Numbered from the stretch's first letter, positions 18,093-27,428 are shown. The stretch: DNA of 64,000 bases from Aquimarina aggregata (GCF_001632745.1 NZ_LQRT01000002.1:434001-498000); one strand, 5' to 3'. The notes: a model not told the origin generated them from the sequence alone. Numbers and translations: made by a program.

Positions 18093-19439
18093 ATGGATTA
18101 TCAATTATTAAGTGCTGTAGGAGTAGGCATCTTTGCTTTGCTCTTTATGATTTTAAAATTAAAGATCCAGGCATTTATAGCACTACTTATTGTCTGTATT
18201 CTAGTTGGAATTGTTGCTGGTTTATCACCAGAAATGATTCTGGATAGTATTAAGAACGGTATGGGAGGGACTCTTGGTTTTGTGGCTACAGTTGTAGGAT
18301 TGGGAGCATTATTCGGGGGTTTACTAGAACATTCTGGTGGAGCACAGGGACTGGCAGCATATATTTTAAAATTGGCAGGAGAAAAAAATGCTTCTTGGGC
18401 AATGGTTATAACAGGTTTTATTATTGCTATTCCGGTATTCTTTGATGTAGCTTTTATCATATTGGTACCTGTGGTTTATGCCATTGCAAGAAAGACTAAA
18501 AAATCAGTTTTGTTATACGCTATACCGCTATTAGCTGGTTTGGCAATTACTCATAGTTTTATACCGCCAACTCCAGGACCAGTAGCAGTAGCTGATATTA
18601 TTGGTGCAAACCTTGGATGGGTAATTATTTTAGGTTTCATAACTGGAATACCTGCTGCAATAGTTAGCGGACCATTATTTGCTAAATATATATCGAATAA
18701 AATCAATATTGCTTTACCCGAAGCAACAACAGTAAAGTCGTCAACAATAGAATCATACCCTAATCCAATTACCATAATTACAATCATAGGGTTACCTATT
18801 TTATTAATCGTTTTAAAAACAGTATTATTAGGAGATTGGTTTGAAAAAGAAATGTTTCCGCGGTCTTTAGTATATGCAATTTCATTATTAGGACACCCGT
18901 TTACAGCCTTGATCATTGCCAATCTTATAGCCTGGTATGTGCTAGGTATTAAACGAGGAACAACACGGGATGAATTATTAAAAATTTCAACAAAATCATT
19001 TCAACCAGCAGGAGCCATAATTTTACTTACTGGAGCAGGGGGAGCCTTTAAACAAATATTGGTAGATACTAAGGCAGGTGAATTATTAGCATCTTCTTTA
19101 CAAGATGCCTACTTACACCCATTGTTATTCGCTTTTATTGTAGCGGCTTTGATTAGAGTTTTACAAGGATCTGCAACTACAGCTATGATTGCAGCTGCTG
19201 GTATAGCATCTCCTATAATTCTAGCAGGTGATTTTAGTGCTGCACAAATAGCACTTTTTGTAATTTCTATAGCATCTGGAGCCACAGTTTTATCACATGT
19301 AAATGATAGTGGCTTTTGGTTGGTAGGTCAATATTTAGGATTGACAGAAAAACAAACATTTCGTTCCTGGACAATAATGACCTCTTTAATTGGAATTACC
19401 GGGGTAATAATGTCTTTAATTTTATGGTATTTTTTTTAA
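18093..19439 (+). CDS. GntP family gluconate:H+ symporter
   Basis: Inner-membrane permease of the gluconate/GntP family, 448 residues with about a dozen hydrophobic segments. Recognisable pieces are LLIVCILVGIVAGLSPE near the N-terminus, GFVATVVGLGALFGGLLE, HSFIPPTPGPVAVADIIGA (the family's conserved proline-rich loop) and LQGSATTAMIAAAG. It follows the gluconokinase/6PGDH fusion by 6 nt, so imported gluconate would be phosphorylated and oxidised at once. Other aldonates or D-serine are possible substrates within the family. Confidence 0.92.
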   Translation: MDYQLLSAVGVGIFALLFMILKLKIQAFIALLIVCILVGIVAGLSPEMILDSIKNGMGGTLGFVATVVGLGALFGGLLEHSGGAQGLAAYILKLAGEKNASWAMVITGFIIAIPVFFDVAFIILVPVVYAIARKTKKSVLLYAIPLLAGLAITHSFIPPTPGPVAVADIIGANLGWVIILGFITGIPAAIVSGPLFAKYISNKINIALPEATTVKSSTIESYPNPITIITIIGLPILLIVLKTVLLGDWFEKEMFPRSLVYAISLLGHPFTALIIANLIAWYVLGIKRGTTRDELLKISTKSFQPAGAIILLTGAGGAFKQILVDTKAGELLASSLQDAYLHPLLFAFIVAALIRVLQGSATTAMIAAAGIASPIILAGDFSAAQIALFVISIASGATVLSHVNDSGFWLVGQYLGLTEKQTFRSWTIMTSLIGITGVIMSLILWYFF

Positions 19440-19482
19440 GAATATTTTGAGACTTACATTTTAAACAAAACGGAGAACTGGT

Positions 19483-19534
19483 AAAAACTGAAAAAATAAT
19501 AGTTTTTCTAACTGAATCTTAAATTTTTATTCAG
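19483..19534 (+). terminator. possible weak terminator after the gluconate operon
   Basis: AAAAACT (19483-19489) can pair with AGTTTTT (19501-19507), and CTGAAT with ATTCAG just after (19512-19534). Both stems are short and no strong T-run follows. Confidence 0.3.
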
Positions 19535-19628
19535 GAAACTTTACTTTTTATATCATATTACTACCTTGTTTTTGAAGATTAAAAATTATTTTAGCGTAAA
19601 ATTATTTTAATTTATTAAGTAAGGTTTA

Positions 19629-20693
19629 ATGGCAGGAAATACATTTGGTAACTTATTTAAAGTAACCACTTTTGGAGAATCTCATGGAGTAGCTATTGGA
19701 GGTATAATTGACGGTTGCCCGTCTGGAGTAGCTTTAGATTTAGAGGCTATTCAGACTGAACTGGATCGTCGTAAACCTGGGCAGTCTGCTATTGTAACAC
19801 AACGTAAAGAACCTGACACAGTAGAGTTTTATTCTGGAATTTTTGAAGGAGTTACTACAGGAACGCCTATTGGCTTCGTGATAAAAAATGCAAATCAAAA
19901 ATCTAAAGATTACTCGCATATAAAAGACTCATATAGGCCTTCGCATGCAGATTATACTTATGATCAAAAATATGGAGTAAGAGATTATAGAGGAGGAGGT
20001 CGTTCTTCTGCAAGAGAAACAGCCAGTAGAGTTGTAGCAGGTGCAGTTGCCAAACAAGTGTTATCTGAAATTAGTTTTAATGCTTATGTGAGTGGTGTTG
20101 GAGCTATCAAGCTAAACAAAGCACATACAGAGTTAGATTTTTCTTTAACAGAAAGTAATATAGTACGTTGCCCTGATACAGAAAAGGCAAACGAGATGGA
20201 AACTTATATCAAACAGATCCGTAAAGAAGGAGATACTGTGGGAGGTGTAGTAAGTTGTGCTATCTCAGGAGTACCCATAGGATTAGGAGAACCTGTCTTC
20301 GATAAACTACATGCAGAATTAGGAAAAGCAATGCTTTCAATCAATGCGGTAAAAGGTTTTGAATACGGTAGTGGTTTTGAAGGGGCAGCATTAAAAGGTA
20401 GTGAACATAATGATTTGTTTAATTCTGATGGCACGACTAAAACAAATCTTTCTGGAGGAATTCAAGGTGGTATTTCTAATGGAATGGATATTTATTTTAA
20501 TGTGGCTTTTAAACCAGTGGCTACGATAATGCAGGATCAAGAAACTATAGATAAGGATGGTAATATTGTAAATATGCAAGGAAAAGGTAGACACGACCCT
20601 TGTGTTGTGCCAAGAGCGGTACCCATTGTTGAAGCTATGGCTGCACTAGTACTTGTTGATTATTGGTTGATGAATCGAACGATTAAGAAATAG
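19629..20693 (+). CDS. aroC: chorismate synthase
   Basis: FMN-dependent last step of the shikimate pathway: 5-enolpyruvylshikimate-3-phosphate to chorismate and phosphate, in the cytoplasm. The 354-residue chain contains all family signatures: [13 protein letters not shown] near the start, [38 protein letters not shown] and [10 protein letters not shown]. It is monocistronic, with a good terminator downstream. aroQ of the same pathway is elsewhere in the window (62122). Confidence 0.98.
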   Translation: MAGNTFGNLFKVTTFGESHGVAIGGIIDGCPSGVALDLEAIQTELDRRKPGQSAIVTQRKEPDTVEFYSGIFEGVTTGTPIGFVIKNANQKSKDYSHIKDSYRPSHADYTYDQKYGVRDYRGGGRSSARETASRVVAGAVAKQVLSEISFNAYVSGVGAIKLNKAHTELDFSLTESNIVRCPDTEKANEMETYIKQIRKEGDTVGGVVSCAISGVPIGLGEPVFDKLHAELGKAMLSINAVKGFEYGSGFEGAALKGSEHNDLFNSDGTTKTNLSGGIQGGISNGMDIYFNVAFKPVATIMQDQETIDKDGNIVNMQGKGRHDPCVVPRAVPIVEAMAALVLVDYWLMNRTIKK

Positions 20694-20722
20694 AAAAAGA
20701 AGAACACAAGTTAATATTTTAT

Positions 20723-20751
20723 GGTAATCTTATATAGGTTACCGTTTTTTT
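20723..20751 (+). terminator. intrinsic terminator of aroC
   Basis: GGTAATC (20723-20729) pairs with GGTTACC (20737-20743, one G-T wobble) across a 7-nt loop and is followed by G and seven T residues. Confidence 0.85.
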
Positions 20752-20803
20752 GTTTTTAATTTATATCTTCGACGCTGTTTGGCTTAAATTTTAAAATATT
20801 CAC

Positions 20804-22132
20804 ATGAAAAAAATCGCATTGCATTGGCAAATCATGATCGGAATGCTATTAGGTATAGTATTTGGATTTATTATGACAACAATCTCATGGGGTAAGGGGT
20901 TTACAGGTGATTGGATAGCACCATTAGGTACTATTTTTGTAAACCTTCTTAAGCTAATAGCAGTACCTTTAATATTGGCATCTCTAATAAAAGGTATATC
21001 TGATTTAAAAGATATTTCAAAATTTAAAAAAATTGGTGGTCGAACTATTGTAATTTACATACTAACAACAGTAATTGCAATAACTATTGGTTTATTGTTA
21101 GTTAATGCTTTAAAGCCAGGTAATGGTATCACTCCAGAAACTATTGAAAAGTTAACTACTGAATATGCTGGTAATTCTAAAATTTCAGAACGTATTGCCG
21201 AGGCGGGTAGACAAAAACAAAGTGGCCCTTTACAATTTGTAGTGGATATGGTACCGCAAAACGCTATTAAAGCAATGAGCGATAATAAAATGATGTTACA
21301 AGTTATCTTTTTTGCTATTTTCCTTGGAATAAGTATGCTTTTGATAAAACCTGAACAATCAGAACCTCTTAAAAAATTCTTTGATAGCCTTAACGATGTA
21401 GTACTAAAAATGGTAGATTTGATAATGTTATCAGCACCTTATGCTGTTTTTGCATTATTGGCTAACGTGGTAGTAACTTCTGATGACCCAGATATATTAT
21501 TGGCACTGTTACGATATGCAGGTGTTGTAGTATTTGGATTGTCATTGATGATTATATTTTATTGTATTCTTGTTTCTGTAATCACGAAAAAATCTCCGTT
21601 TTGGTTTTTAAAACAAATTAGTCCAGCACAATTATTAGCATTTTCGACAAGTTCTAGTGCGGCTACCCTGCCAGTAACGATGGAAAGAGTAGAAGAACAT
21701 ATTGGGGTTGATAAAGAAGTATCCAGTTTTGTGTTACCTGTAGGAGCGACCATAAATATGGATGGGACAAGTTTGTATCAAGCTGTAGCTTCGGTATTTA
21801 TTATGCAGGTTTTATGGCCAGAAGGACTTACATTTAGTAATCAGATAACTATTGTTTTAACAGCTTTATTGGCTTCGATTGGTTCAGCAGCTGTACCTGG
21901 AGCAGGTATGGTAATGTTGGTTATTGTACTGGAAGCGATAGGTTTTCCCTCAGATAAATTACCTATTGGTCTAGCATTAATCTTTGCTGTGGATAGACCT
22001 TTGGATATGCTTCGTACTACTATTAACGTTACAGGTGATGCTACAGTATCTATGATCGTTGCAAAATCCGTTGGAAAGCTAGGAGAGCCTAAGGTTAAAG
22101 AATGGGATGATCATTATGATGCTGTAAAGTAA
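20804..22132 (+). CDS. dicarboxylate/amino acid:cation symporter (DAACS family)
   Basis: Sodium- or proton-coupled transporter of the glutamate/aspartate/C4-dicarboxylate family (SLC1 fold), 442 residues. Diagnostic motifs are the serine-rich hairpin AFSTSSSAATLPVTM, VLPVGATINMDGTSLYQ and AVDRPLDMLRTTINVTGD, which line the substrate and ion sites. The gene faces a LysR regulator tail to tail with zero bases between stops. A group II amino-acid decarboxylase lies beyond that regulator, so an amino-acid substrate such as glutamate or aspartate is plausible, but context cannot decide. TATCTTCG at 20764-20771 resembles a -7 element. Confidence 0.94.
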   Translation: MKKIALHWQIMIGMLLGIVFGFIMTTISWGKGFTGDWIAPLGTIFVNLLKLIAVPLILASLIKGISDLKDISKFKKIGGRTIVIYILTTVIAITIGLLLVNALKPGNGITPETIEKLTTEYAGNSKISERIAEAGRQKQSGPLQFVVDMVPQNAIKAMSDNKMMLQVIFFAIFLGISMLLIKPEQSEPLKKFFDSLNDVVLKMVDLIMLSAPYAVFALLANVVVTSDDPDILLALLRYAGVVVFGLSLMIIFYCILVSVITKKSPFWFLKQISPAQLLAFSTSSSAATLPVTMERVEEHIGVDKEVSSFVLPVGATINMDGTSLYQAVASVFIMQVLWPEGLTFSNQITIVLTALLASIGSAAVPGAGMVMLVIVLEAIGFPSDKLPIGLALIFAVDRPLDMLRTTINVTGDATVSMIVAKSVGKLGEPKVKEWDDHYDAVK

Positions 22133-23014
22133 TTAGTTTACTTTCCAATTTTTAAGTAGCTCAAAGAGTTCTGGGTATTCAGATTCCCTTTCGGGATTCC
22201 ACATCATAGTAAGTTTCGCTTTTTGTTTAATATTTTTTAACTCGATACTCTTTATAGGAAACTCATGTCCGTGTAATGAAGAAATAGGCTCTAGTGTTAT
22301 ACCTAAGCCAGCTTCAATTAGTCTAAAACTTGTACTTGCAGAATCTGTTTCATGAACGACCTTTGGCGTAAAGCCTGCATCGACACAAATAGATTCTAAG
22401 ATGTGTACGTAATTTGGACCATCAGATACAGTAGGAAATATGAACTCTTCTTTCGCAAAAACAGAAAAGTCAATGTAATTATTTTCATTAACAGGATGGT
22501 GATCAGGTAGCAAAACAACAAAGTTGTCAATGTGTAAAATTTTACTTTTTAAGTTAAATGGAACCATAGGATTTGTGGCAAAACCAATATCTAATTCATT
22601 TTGTTGTAAAGCGAGATATTGATCGCGATTATTCATTTCTTTTAATACAGCCTTTATGCCAGGAGTTTTTTTATTAATTGTTTTTAAAATTTCAGGAAGA
22701 ATAGTTTGCATGATAGAATGCGTAAAGCCAATTCGTATTTCGCCAGCTTTTCCATTATGTATTTGAACACTTTGCGCGTTAATTCTGTCGAATTGAGAAA
22801 GTAGTTTTTTAATTTCTTTTATAAAATAAATGCCGGCTGTAGTATGCTCTACATTACGTTTATCTCTTTTAAAGATAACAATGCCAATTTCCTCTTCTAA
22901 TTGTTTAATTTGTCTGCTTAATGCAGGTTGTACAATATTTAGCTCTTCGGCAGCACGAGTAAAGTTCAATTTCTCGGACAGTACAATTACATTTTTTAGC
23001 TGTTGAATTGTCAT
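22133..23014 (-). CDS. LysR family transcriptional regulator
   Basis: LysR-type regulator of 293 residues. The N-terminal helix-turn-helix is textbook (LNFTRAAEELNIVQPALSRQ, then QLEEEIGIVIFKRDKRNVEHT), followed by the periplasmic-binding-like effector domain with GEIRIGFT and GLGITLEPIS. It is divergent from the PLP-dependent decarboxylase gene with 93 bases between starts, the usual layout for a LysR protein and its target. The co-inducer cannot be told from sequence. Confidence 0.95.
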   Translation of the reverse strand: MTIQQLKNVIVLSEKLNFTRAAEELNIVQPALSRQIKQLEEEIGIVIFKRDKRNVEHTTAGIYFIKEIKKLLSQFDRINAQSVQIHNGKAGEIRIGFTHSIMQTILPEILKTINKKTPGIKAVLKEMNNRDQYLALQQNELDIGFATNPMVPFNLKSKILHIDNFVVLLPDHHPVNENNYIDFSVFAKEEFIFPTVSDGPNYVHILESICVDAGFTPKVVHETDSASTSFRLIEAGLGITLEPISSLHGHEFPIKSIELKNIKQKAKLTMMWNPERESEYPELFELLKNWKVN

Positions 23015-23075
23015 TAATTCATTTTTGTTATTAATTCATCAAAATTAAGTATTTTTTATTATTAATAAAGATGAC

Positions 23076-23083
23076 TAATTTTG
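23076..23083 (+). promoter_or_regulatory. -7 promoter element of the decarboxylase gene (TAATTTTG)
   Basis: Exact TAnnTTTG 24 bases upstream of the ATG at 23108, inside the LysR-decarboxylase divergent region. It supports the ATG start, since the longer TTG frame at 23081 would overlap the motif. Confidence 0.55.
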
Positions 23084-23107
23084 AGGTATCACTTAATTTT
23101 TTGGAAT

Positions 23108-24553
23108 ATGAAAGACGTAATACCTACTAAAGATGCACTAGAAAAAGCGTATGACCCTAATGATTTTAGAACACTAGGACATCAAGTGATTGATTTGCTG
23201 GCAGATCATCTAGAAAAAGTACAGAATGATAAAAATGAGCCTGTATTATCCTATAGAGATCCTGAAGATGAATTAGAGTATTGGAAACAAGATTTATCGT
23301 CAGATTCAGAGGTTAGCGACGTTTTTAAGAATATTCTAGAACATTCTATAAGCGTACATCATCCTAGATGTATTGGTCATCAAGTATCTGTCCCTGCATT
23401 GGTTTCTGGACTCGGAGGCCTTATGTCGGATTTGCTTAGTAATGGAACAGGTGTATATGAAATGGGAATGGCATCTAATGCTATTGAAAAGATAATTACT
23501 GATCTTGTTGCAAACAAAATCGGATACACTAGCGAGGCTTCTGGCTTTTTAACTTCTGGAGGTACTCTAGCCAATCTAACGGCATTATTGGCAGCTAGAA
23601 AAGCAAAATCACCTTCTGCTGTTTGGGAAGATGGTCATGTTGAAAGGTTAGCGGTTATGGTTTCAGAAGAAGCACATTACTGTGTTGATAGAGCAGCTCG
23701 TATTCTTGGTTTTGGTAATGATGGAATAATCAAAATACCCGTCGACAGTAATTTTAAGATAGATACAACTTTACTTAATCAAGCTTTTGATACTGCTACT
23801 AAAAATGGTTTTCATGTAATAGCTGTAATCGGTTCTGCTTGTTCTACCGCAACTGGATCGTATGACAACCTAGAAAATCTTGCGGATTTTGCAGAAAAAA
23901 ATAATATTTGGTTTCACGTTGATGGGGCACATGGAGCCGGAGTTGTATTTTCAAAACGCTATAAACATTTGGTAAATGGCATTTCACGAGCGGATTCTGT
24001 TGTATTGGATTTTCATAAAATGTTAATGACACCGGCATTAACTACAGGTTTAATCTTTAAAAATGCAAATGATTCATATCAAACTTTTCAGCAAAAGGCT
24101 CAGTATTTATGGGATTCTCAAGAAACAAGAGAATGGTATAATTCTGGTAAAAGAACTTTTGAATGTACCAAGTTCATGATGTCGATTAAAGTATATACCA
24201 TATTAAAAGCTCATGGAGAGGAAATATTCGAAAACAATATTGATCGATTATACGACATGGCCAATGAGTTTGCTAAAATGATCGAGAAACGTTCATATTT
24301 TGAGTTGGCAATGCAACCACAAGCTAATATTGTGAACTTCAGATATAACCCAGAAACAAACAGTGCTATCGATTTAAATATTCTTAACGCTAAAATTAGA
24401 GAAAGCCTAATTTCTTCTGGTAAGTTTTATATTGTTCAAACACGAATAAAAGGAGACCTTTATCTAAGATGTACAATTATGAACCCATTAACAACAAAAA
24501 TGGACTTTGATGCTCTTTTAGAAGAAATAGAGCACGTAGGAGCGTCAATCTAG
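23108..24553 (+). CDS. group II pyridoxal-5'-phosphate-dependent amino-acid decarboxylase
   Basis: Aromatic-L-amino-acid/glutamate decarboxylase-type fold-I PLP enzyme, 481 residues. The fold features are all present: HHPRCIGHQVSVP near the start, GFLTSGGTLANLTALLAAR for the phosphate loop, EEAHYCVDRAARILGFG stacking on the cofactor, HVDGAHGAG for the Asp contacting the pyridine nitrogen, and LDFHKML with the Schiff-base Lys304. Substrate class (aromatic amino acid, glutamate, 2,4-diaminobutyrate or cysteine sulfinate) is not determinable by eye. ATG 23108 is preferred to the upstream TTG because of the promoter position. A divergent LysR gene probably regulates it. Confidence 0.9.
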   Translation: MKDVIPTKDALEKAYDPNDFRTLGHQVIDLLADHLEKVQNDKNEPVLSYRDPEDELEYWKQDLSSDSEVSDVFKNILEHSISVHHPRCIGHQVSVPALVSGLGGLMSDLLSNGTGVYEMGMASNAIEKIITDLVANKIGYTSEASGFLTSGGTLANLTALLAARKAKSPSAVWEDGHVERLAVMVSEEAHYCVDRAARILGFGNDGIIKIPVDSNFKIDTTLLNQAFDTATKNGFHVIAVIGSACSTATGSYDNLENLADFAEKNNIWFHVDGAHGAGVVFSKRYKHLVNGISRADSVVLDFHKMLMTPALTTGLIFKNANDSYQTFQQKAQYLWDSQETREWYNSGKRTFECTKFMMSIKVYTILKAHGEEIFENNIDRLYDMANEFAKMIEKRSYFELAMQPQANIVNFRYNPETNSAIDLNILNAKIRESLISSGKFYIVQTRIKGDLYLRCTIMNPLTTKMDFDALLEEIEHVGASI

Positions 24554-24561
24554 AATCTAAT

Positions 24562-24596
24562 AAACCACATAAATAACTTATTATTTGGTTTTTTTT
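24562..24596 (+). terminator. terminator of the decarboxylase gene
   Basis: AAACC (24562-24566) and AAATAA (24571-24576) pair with TTATTT (24581-24586) and GGTTT (24587-24591), with a small bulge, and a run of eight T residues ends at 24596. Confidence 0.72.
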
Positions 24597-24673
24597 AACA
24601 CTTTATTCACGCAACGAACACTAAAGGTATGCCATCTGTAGTTATATAATGTATTAACCAATAATTCAATAAT

Positions 24674-25078
24674 ATGAAACCTTTATTTAGTGTTTATGTG
24701 GTATTAATACTATCAATGATTAGTTGTAGTAATGATGACGATTCTAACGACGCAATTGCTTCGGGTTTAAATGGAAAATGGAATTTGGTAAATATATCTG
24801 GTGGTTTTACAGGAATAGATCATGATTTTGCCAATGGTACAATAGTATGGGATTTTAATGAAACAAATAACACGGTCACTGTTACTAATAATAACACCGA
24901 TACTACCATTAGTGATATATTACCTTCAGGGACTTATTCGTATTCAATAGTTGATAAAGAAAGTATTAAAGAATTGATCGTCAATGATATTAATCGAGGT
25001 ACTTTTGAAATGACCAATGATGAATTTATCATTAACGAACAATTTAGAGATGGTTTTAGAGTGGTTTTTAGACGTTAA
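24674..25078 (+). CDS. lipocalin-like small lipoprotein
   Basis: A 134-residue lipoprotein: the signal MKPLFSVYVVLILSMISCSN ends in a lipobox with Cys18, followed by the acidic NDDDSND stretch common after flavobacterial lipidated Cys (an export signal to the cell surface). The rest, with LNGKWNLVNISGG and TIVWDFNETNNTVTVT, resembles the lipocalin-like/META-type small beta-barrels. Function unknown. It ends tail to tail with the MuiA-like gene, the two stop codons sharing the sequence TTAA. Confidence 0.8.
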   Translation: MKPLFSVYVVLILSMISCSNDDDSNDAIASGLNGKWNLVNISGGFTGIDHDFANGTIVWDFNETNNTVTVTNNNTDTTISDILPSGTYSYSIVDKESIKELIVNDINRGTFEMTNDEFIINEQFRDGFRVVFRR

Positions 25079-26950
25079 AGGTTTATCCTCCTGCCTTTTG
25101 GATATTTGACTTGATAAGAGAATTGTTTTTCTTGTTTTGTATTTGGGATTAGATTTAATTTCCAGGTTAAAATTCCTGTTTTAGAATTGTAAGCTGCGTC
25201 TTGAGTAATCTCGTTGTTTAGTTTTATTTCTTTATTTTGAGAAACAGGAATTCTATCTTCTACAATAATTTTTATATTATTTTGCTTATTATTTTTGACA
25301 CTAATATTGTAAGAATAATTGGATATACTATTAGTGCTGATAAATGATTTACTTTTAAAATTGTTGAGTTGTTTTCTTTCTACAATAATATTTTGATCGA
25401 TACCTAGAGATACGGTTAAGCTATCGGCAGTCGAAGAAGGATCGATATTAGTTTTACCTGCATAATTACCTTCAAAATAAATATTTGCTTCTCCTGCTAA
25501 TAGACTATGATATCCCCAATCTTTTAGTTTTGCAGTTAAAAATACATTTTCATTAAGCTCAGGAGCAACATAATACTGATAATCAACTTTTATAACAAAA
25601 TTATCTATAGTTAATGTTGTGATATCTGCATTAGAAGGGATATTATACTTTTTTTTAATTTTAAACCTTGTATTCGTGATCCCTTCTTCTTTTTGTTCCA
25701 CAATTTGATTGTATTCTTGTTTTTTCTTTTTTTCTCTATTAGTTTTGTAGGAATTTCTATTTGATCTTGAAGAAGTACCATATCCAGCAATAATTACTTC
25801 TTCTAATTCTGCAGTGCTTTCTTCTAGTTTTGTATGTATTAAAGAAGAATGTATCGGAATAATCTCGTTTGAAAAACCGACATAAGAAAATGAAAGTTCT
25901 CGGCCGCCTTGAATAGTAAGACTGTATCTTCCGTCAAAATCTGTTTGTGTCCCATTAGAAGTGCCTTTTTCAAGAACATTAACGCCGGGTAATGGTTGTC
26001 CATTAGAATCACTAACAATACCAGTAACATTTTTAACGGTTGGGTTGTATTTATAGGTATATCTATTTGTACTATTTCTTCTTTTATAACCACCATATGT
26101 GAAGTTTAAAAATTTAGAAGTTAAGTCCGGTTTGATATTATTAGTATTAGGATCTCCTGTAGAGAGAATTATATTAATGTTTTCCCAATTTGTTCCTGTT
26201 TGTTGATAAACATTAGCTTTATATGCTATTTGTAAAGGTTCTTCAATACTTTTTGATTTGATATCGTAAATAGGAAACCATCCTGCACTATCAACCGTGT
26301 ATCGTATTTCTAAGGTTAAATTGGTATTTACAGGAGCATCAAGTTTTAATTTTATTTGACCTCTCTTTTGTTTATTATCATCGAGCTTTTGAATTTCATT
26401 TTGTACGTCATGTATATGATCATTGATTTTATCTTTTTTTAGAATAAGAGCATATGTTTCATTTTGTATAATTATAGATCTTTCTCTATAATATGTTGAT
26501 ATTTCCTGAATTTTTGATAAAGATATTGGGGTTGTATCATTGCTTAACCTTTGATTATTATCAATGATCTTTTTTTCTTGAGAAAATCCGGATAACAGAT
26601 TTTCTATTTTATTCTTTTTAAATAACAAATCATCTAATTTATTTTTTAATGCTTCTAATTCTTCAGAGTCTTTTTTATGCGTTAGATAATCAATACTATA
26701 ATTAGTAGAAAGAATTGTAGTATTTTTTAATCCAGATATTTGAACGCTATTTTCTTTTATATCTGGAGATAAATCGACGAATAAAATTTCATTAATTCCA
26801 GGTTTTACAGATATTGGAGCAATTCTTTTTATTTGGGCCCCTGTAAGATACACTGTTACTTCTTTAACGGATGATTTGGTTTTTTTTACCAGTGTTTGCG
26901 CATACTAGTGATGATAGTAATAGTAAAAAAAATAATGTATAAATTCTCAT
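25075..26950 (-). CDS. MuiA-like DUF4139 protein with inserted SusC-type CPD domain; frameshifted at A8
   Basis: Mucoidy-inhibitor-MuiA family protein of unknown function. The N-terminal DUF4140 part (TGAQIKRIAPISVKPG) and coiled coil are followed by the DUF4139 barrel (AGWFPIYDIKS, NWENINIILSTGDPN). A carboxypeptidase-regulatory-like domain is inserted at about two fifths of the chain (VTGIVSDSNGQPLPGVNVLE, then TDFDGRYSLTIQGG) and runs into LEEVIIAGYG, as in SusC plugs. The only long frame starts with an internal GTG at 26853 and has no signal. A 28-codon frame from ATG 26950 encodes a signal peptide (MRIYTLFFLLLLSSLVCANT) and stops at 26864. Seven instead of eight A in the run at 26880-26887 would join them. 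Pseudogene, phase variation, slippage or sequencing error are all open. Confidence 0.8.
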
Positions 26951-27129
26951 ATCAAAATAGTTTTATATCCACGTTAAACACATAAATACTGCAATATGCA
27001 TGGATGGTTAATCTTTCTAAAAATAAGTTTGTATCTAATTTGAAACAATGTCAATTGAGTGAAGTACTCTTTTCATTGAGTAAACTATTTTTACAGATTA
27101 TTTACTTTAATATGTAAATACCATATTTA

Positions 27130-27153
27130 GAGTAGGGGATTTTCCCCCTATTC
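27130..27153. promoter_or_regulatory. inverted repeat, candidate operator
   Basis: GAGTAGGGG (27130-27138) and CCCCTATTC (27145-27153) pair over 9 bp with one wobble. G/C-rich blocks like this stand out in the AT-rich intergenic region, and the site lies 43 bases before the promoter element of the small peptide gene. Confidence 0.4.
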
Positions 27154-27195
27154 ATTTTCAGTTAAACTCCCCTTATATAACATTAAGCTTATATC

Positions 27196-27203
27196 TACCT
27201 TTG
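27196..27203 (+). promoter_or_regulatory. -7 promoter element of small peptide gene A (TACCTTTG)
   Basis: Exact TAnnTTTG, 36 bases upstream of the ATG at 27240. It supports that this very short gene is expressed. Confidence 0.55.
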
Positions 27204-27239
27204 GTATTCACTAGTATCACACACTAAAATACCAAGATT

Positions 27240-27428
27240 ATGAAAAGGCTTTTATTACCCACAGTTCTTATTGCGTTTGCAGTAGTTTGTCTTAGTATAG
27301 TACATGTTGACAACGTAAATAAGTTAGATGCTCAATCAAAAGAGCTTAGAAAAAAACAACAAACAGAACTTAATGTACAAAATAGTATAGATGTAAATAC
27401 GACATCTGATTTACCAAAAACAAAATGA
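27240..27428 (+). CDS. small membrane or secreted peptide A (62 aa)
   Basis: A 62-residue protein with a single N-terminal hydrophobic segment (MKRLLLPTVLIAFAVVCLSI) and a hydrophilic tail rich in Lys, Gln, Asn and Asp. It could be a signal-anchored peptide or a secreted one. No family recognised. Its paralogue at 27747 shares the start MK..LLP.VLI.F....CLS.VH.DN..KL, about 17 of the first 29 residues by eye, while the tails diverge. Conservation between copies plus a consensus promoter makes it a real gene. Downstream lies a decayed DCC gene on the other strand, mirroring the order at the second copy. Confidence 0.72.
   Translation: MKRLLLPTVLIAFAVVCLSIVHVDNVNKLDAQSKELRKKQQTELNVQNSIDVNTTSDLPKTK

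Noticed and set aside
23081..23107. TTG start adding nine residues to the decarboxylase
   Set aside because: It would overlap the TAATTTTG promoter element at 23076-23083; the ATG at 23108 fits the transcript better.
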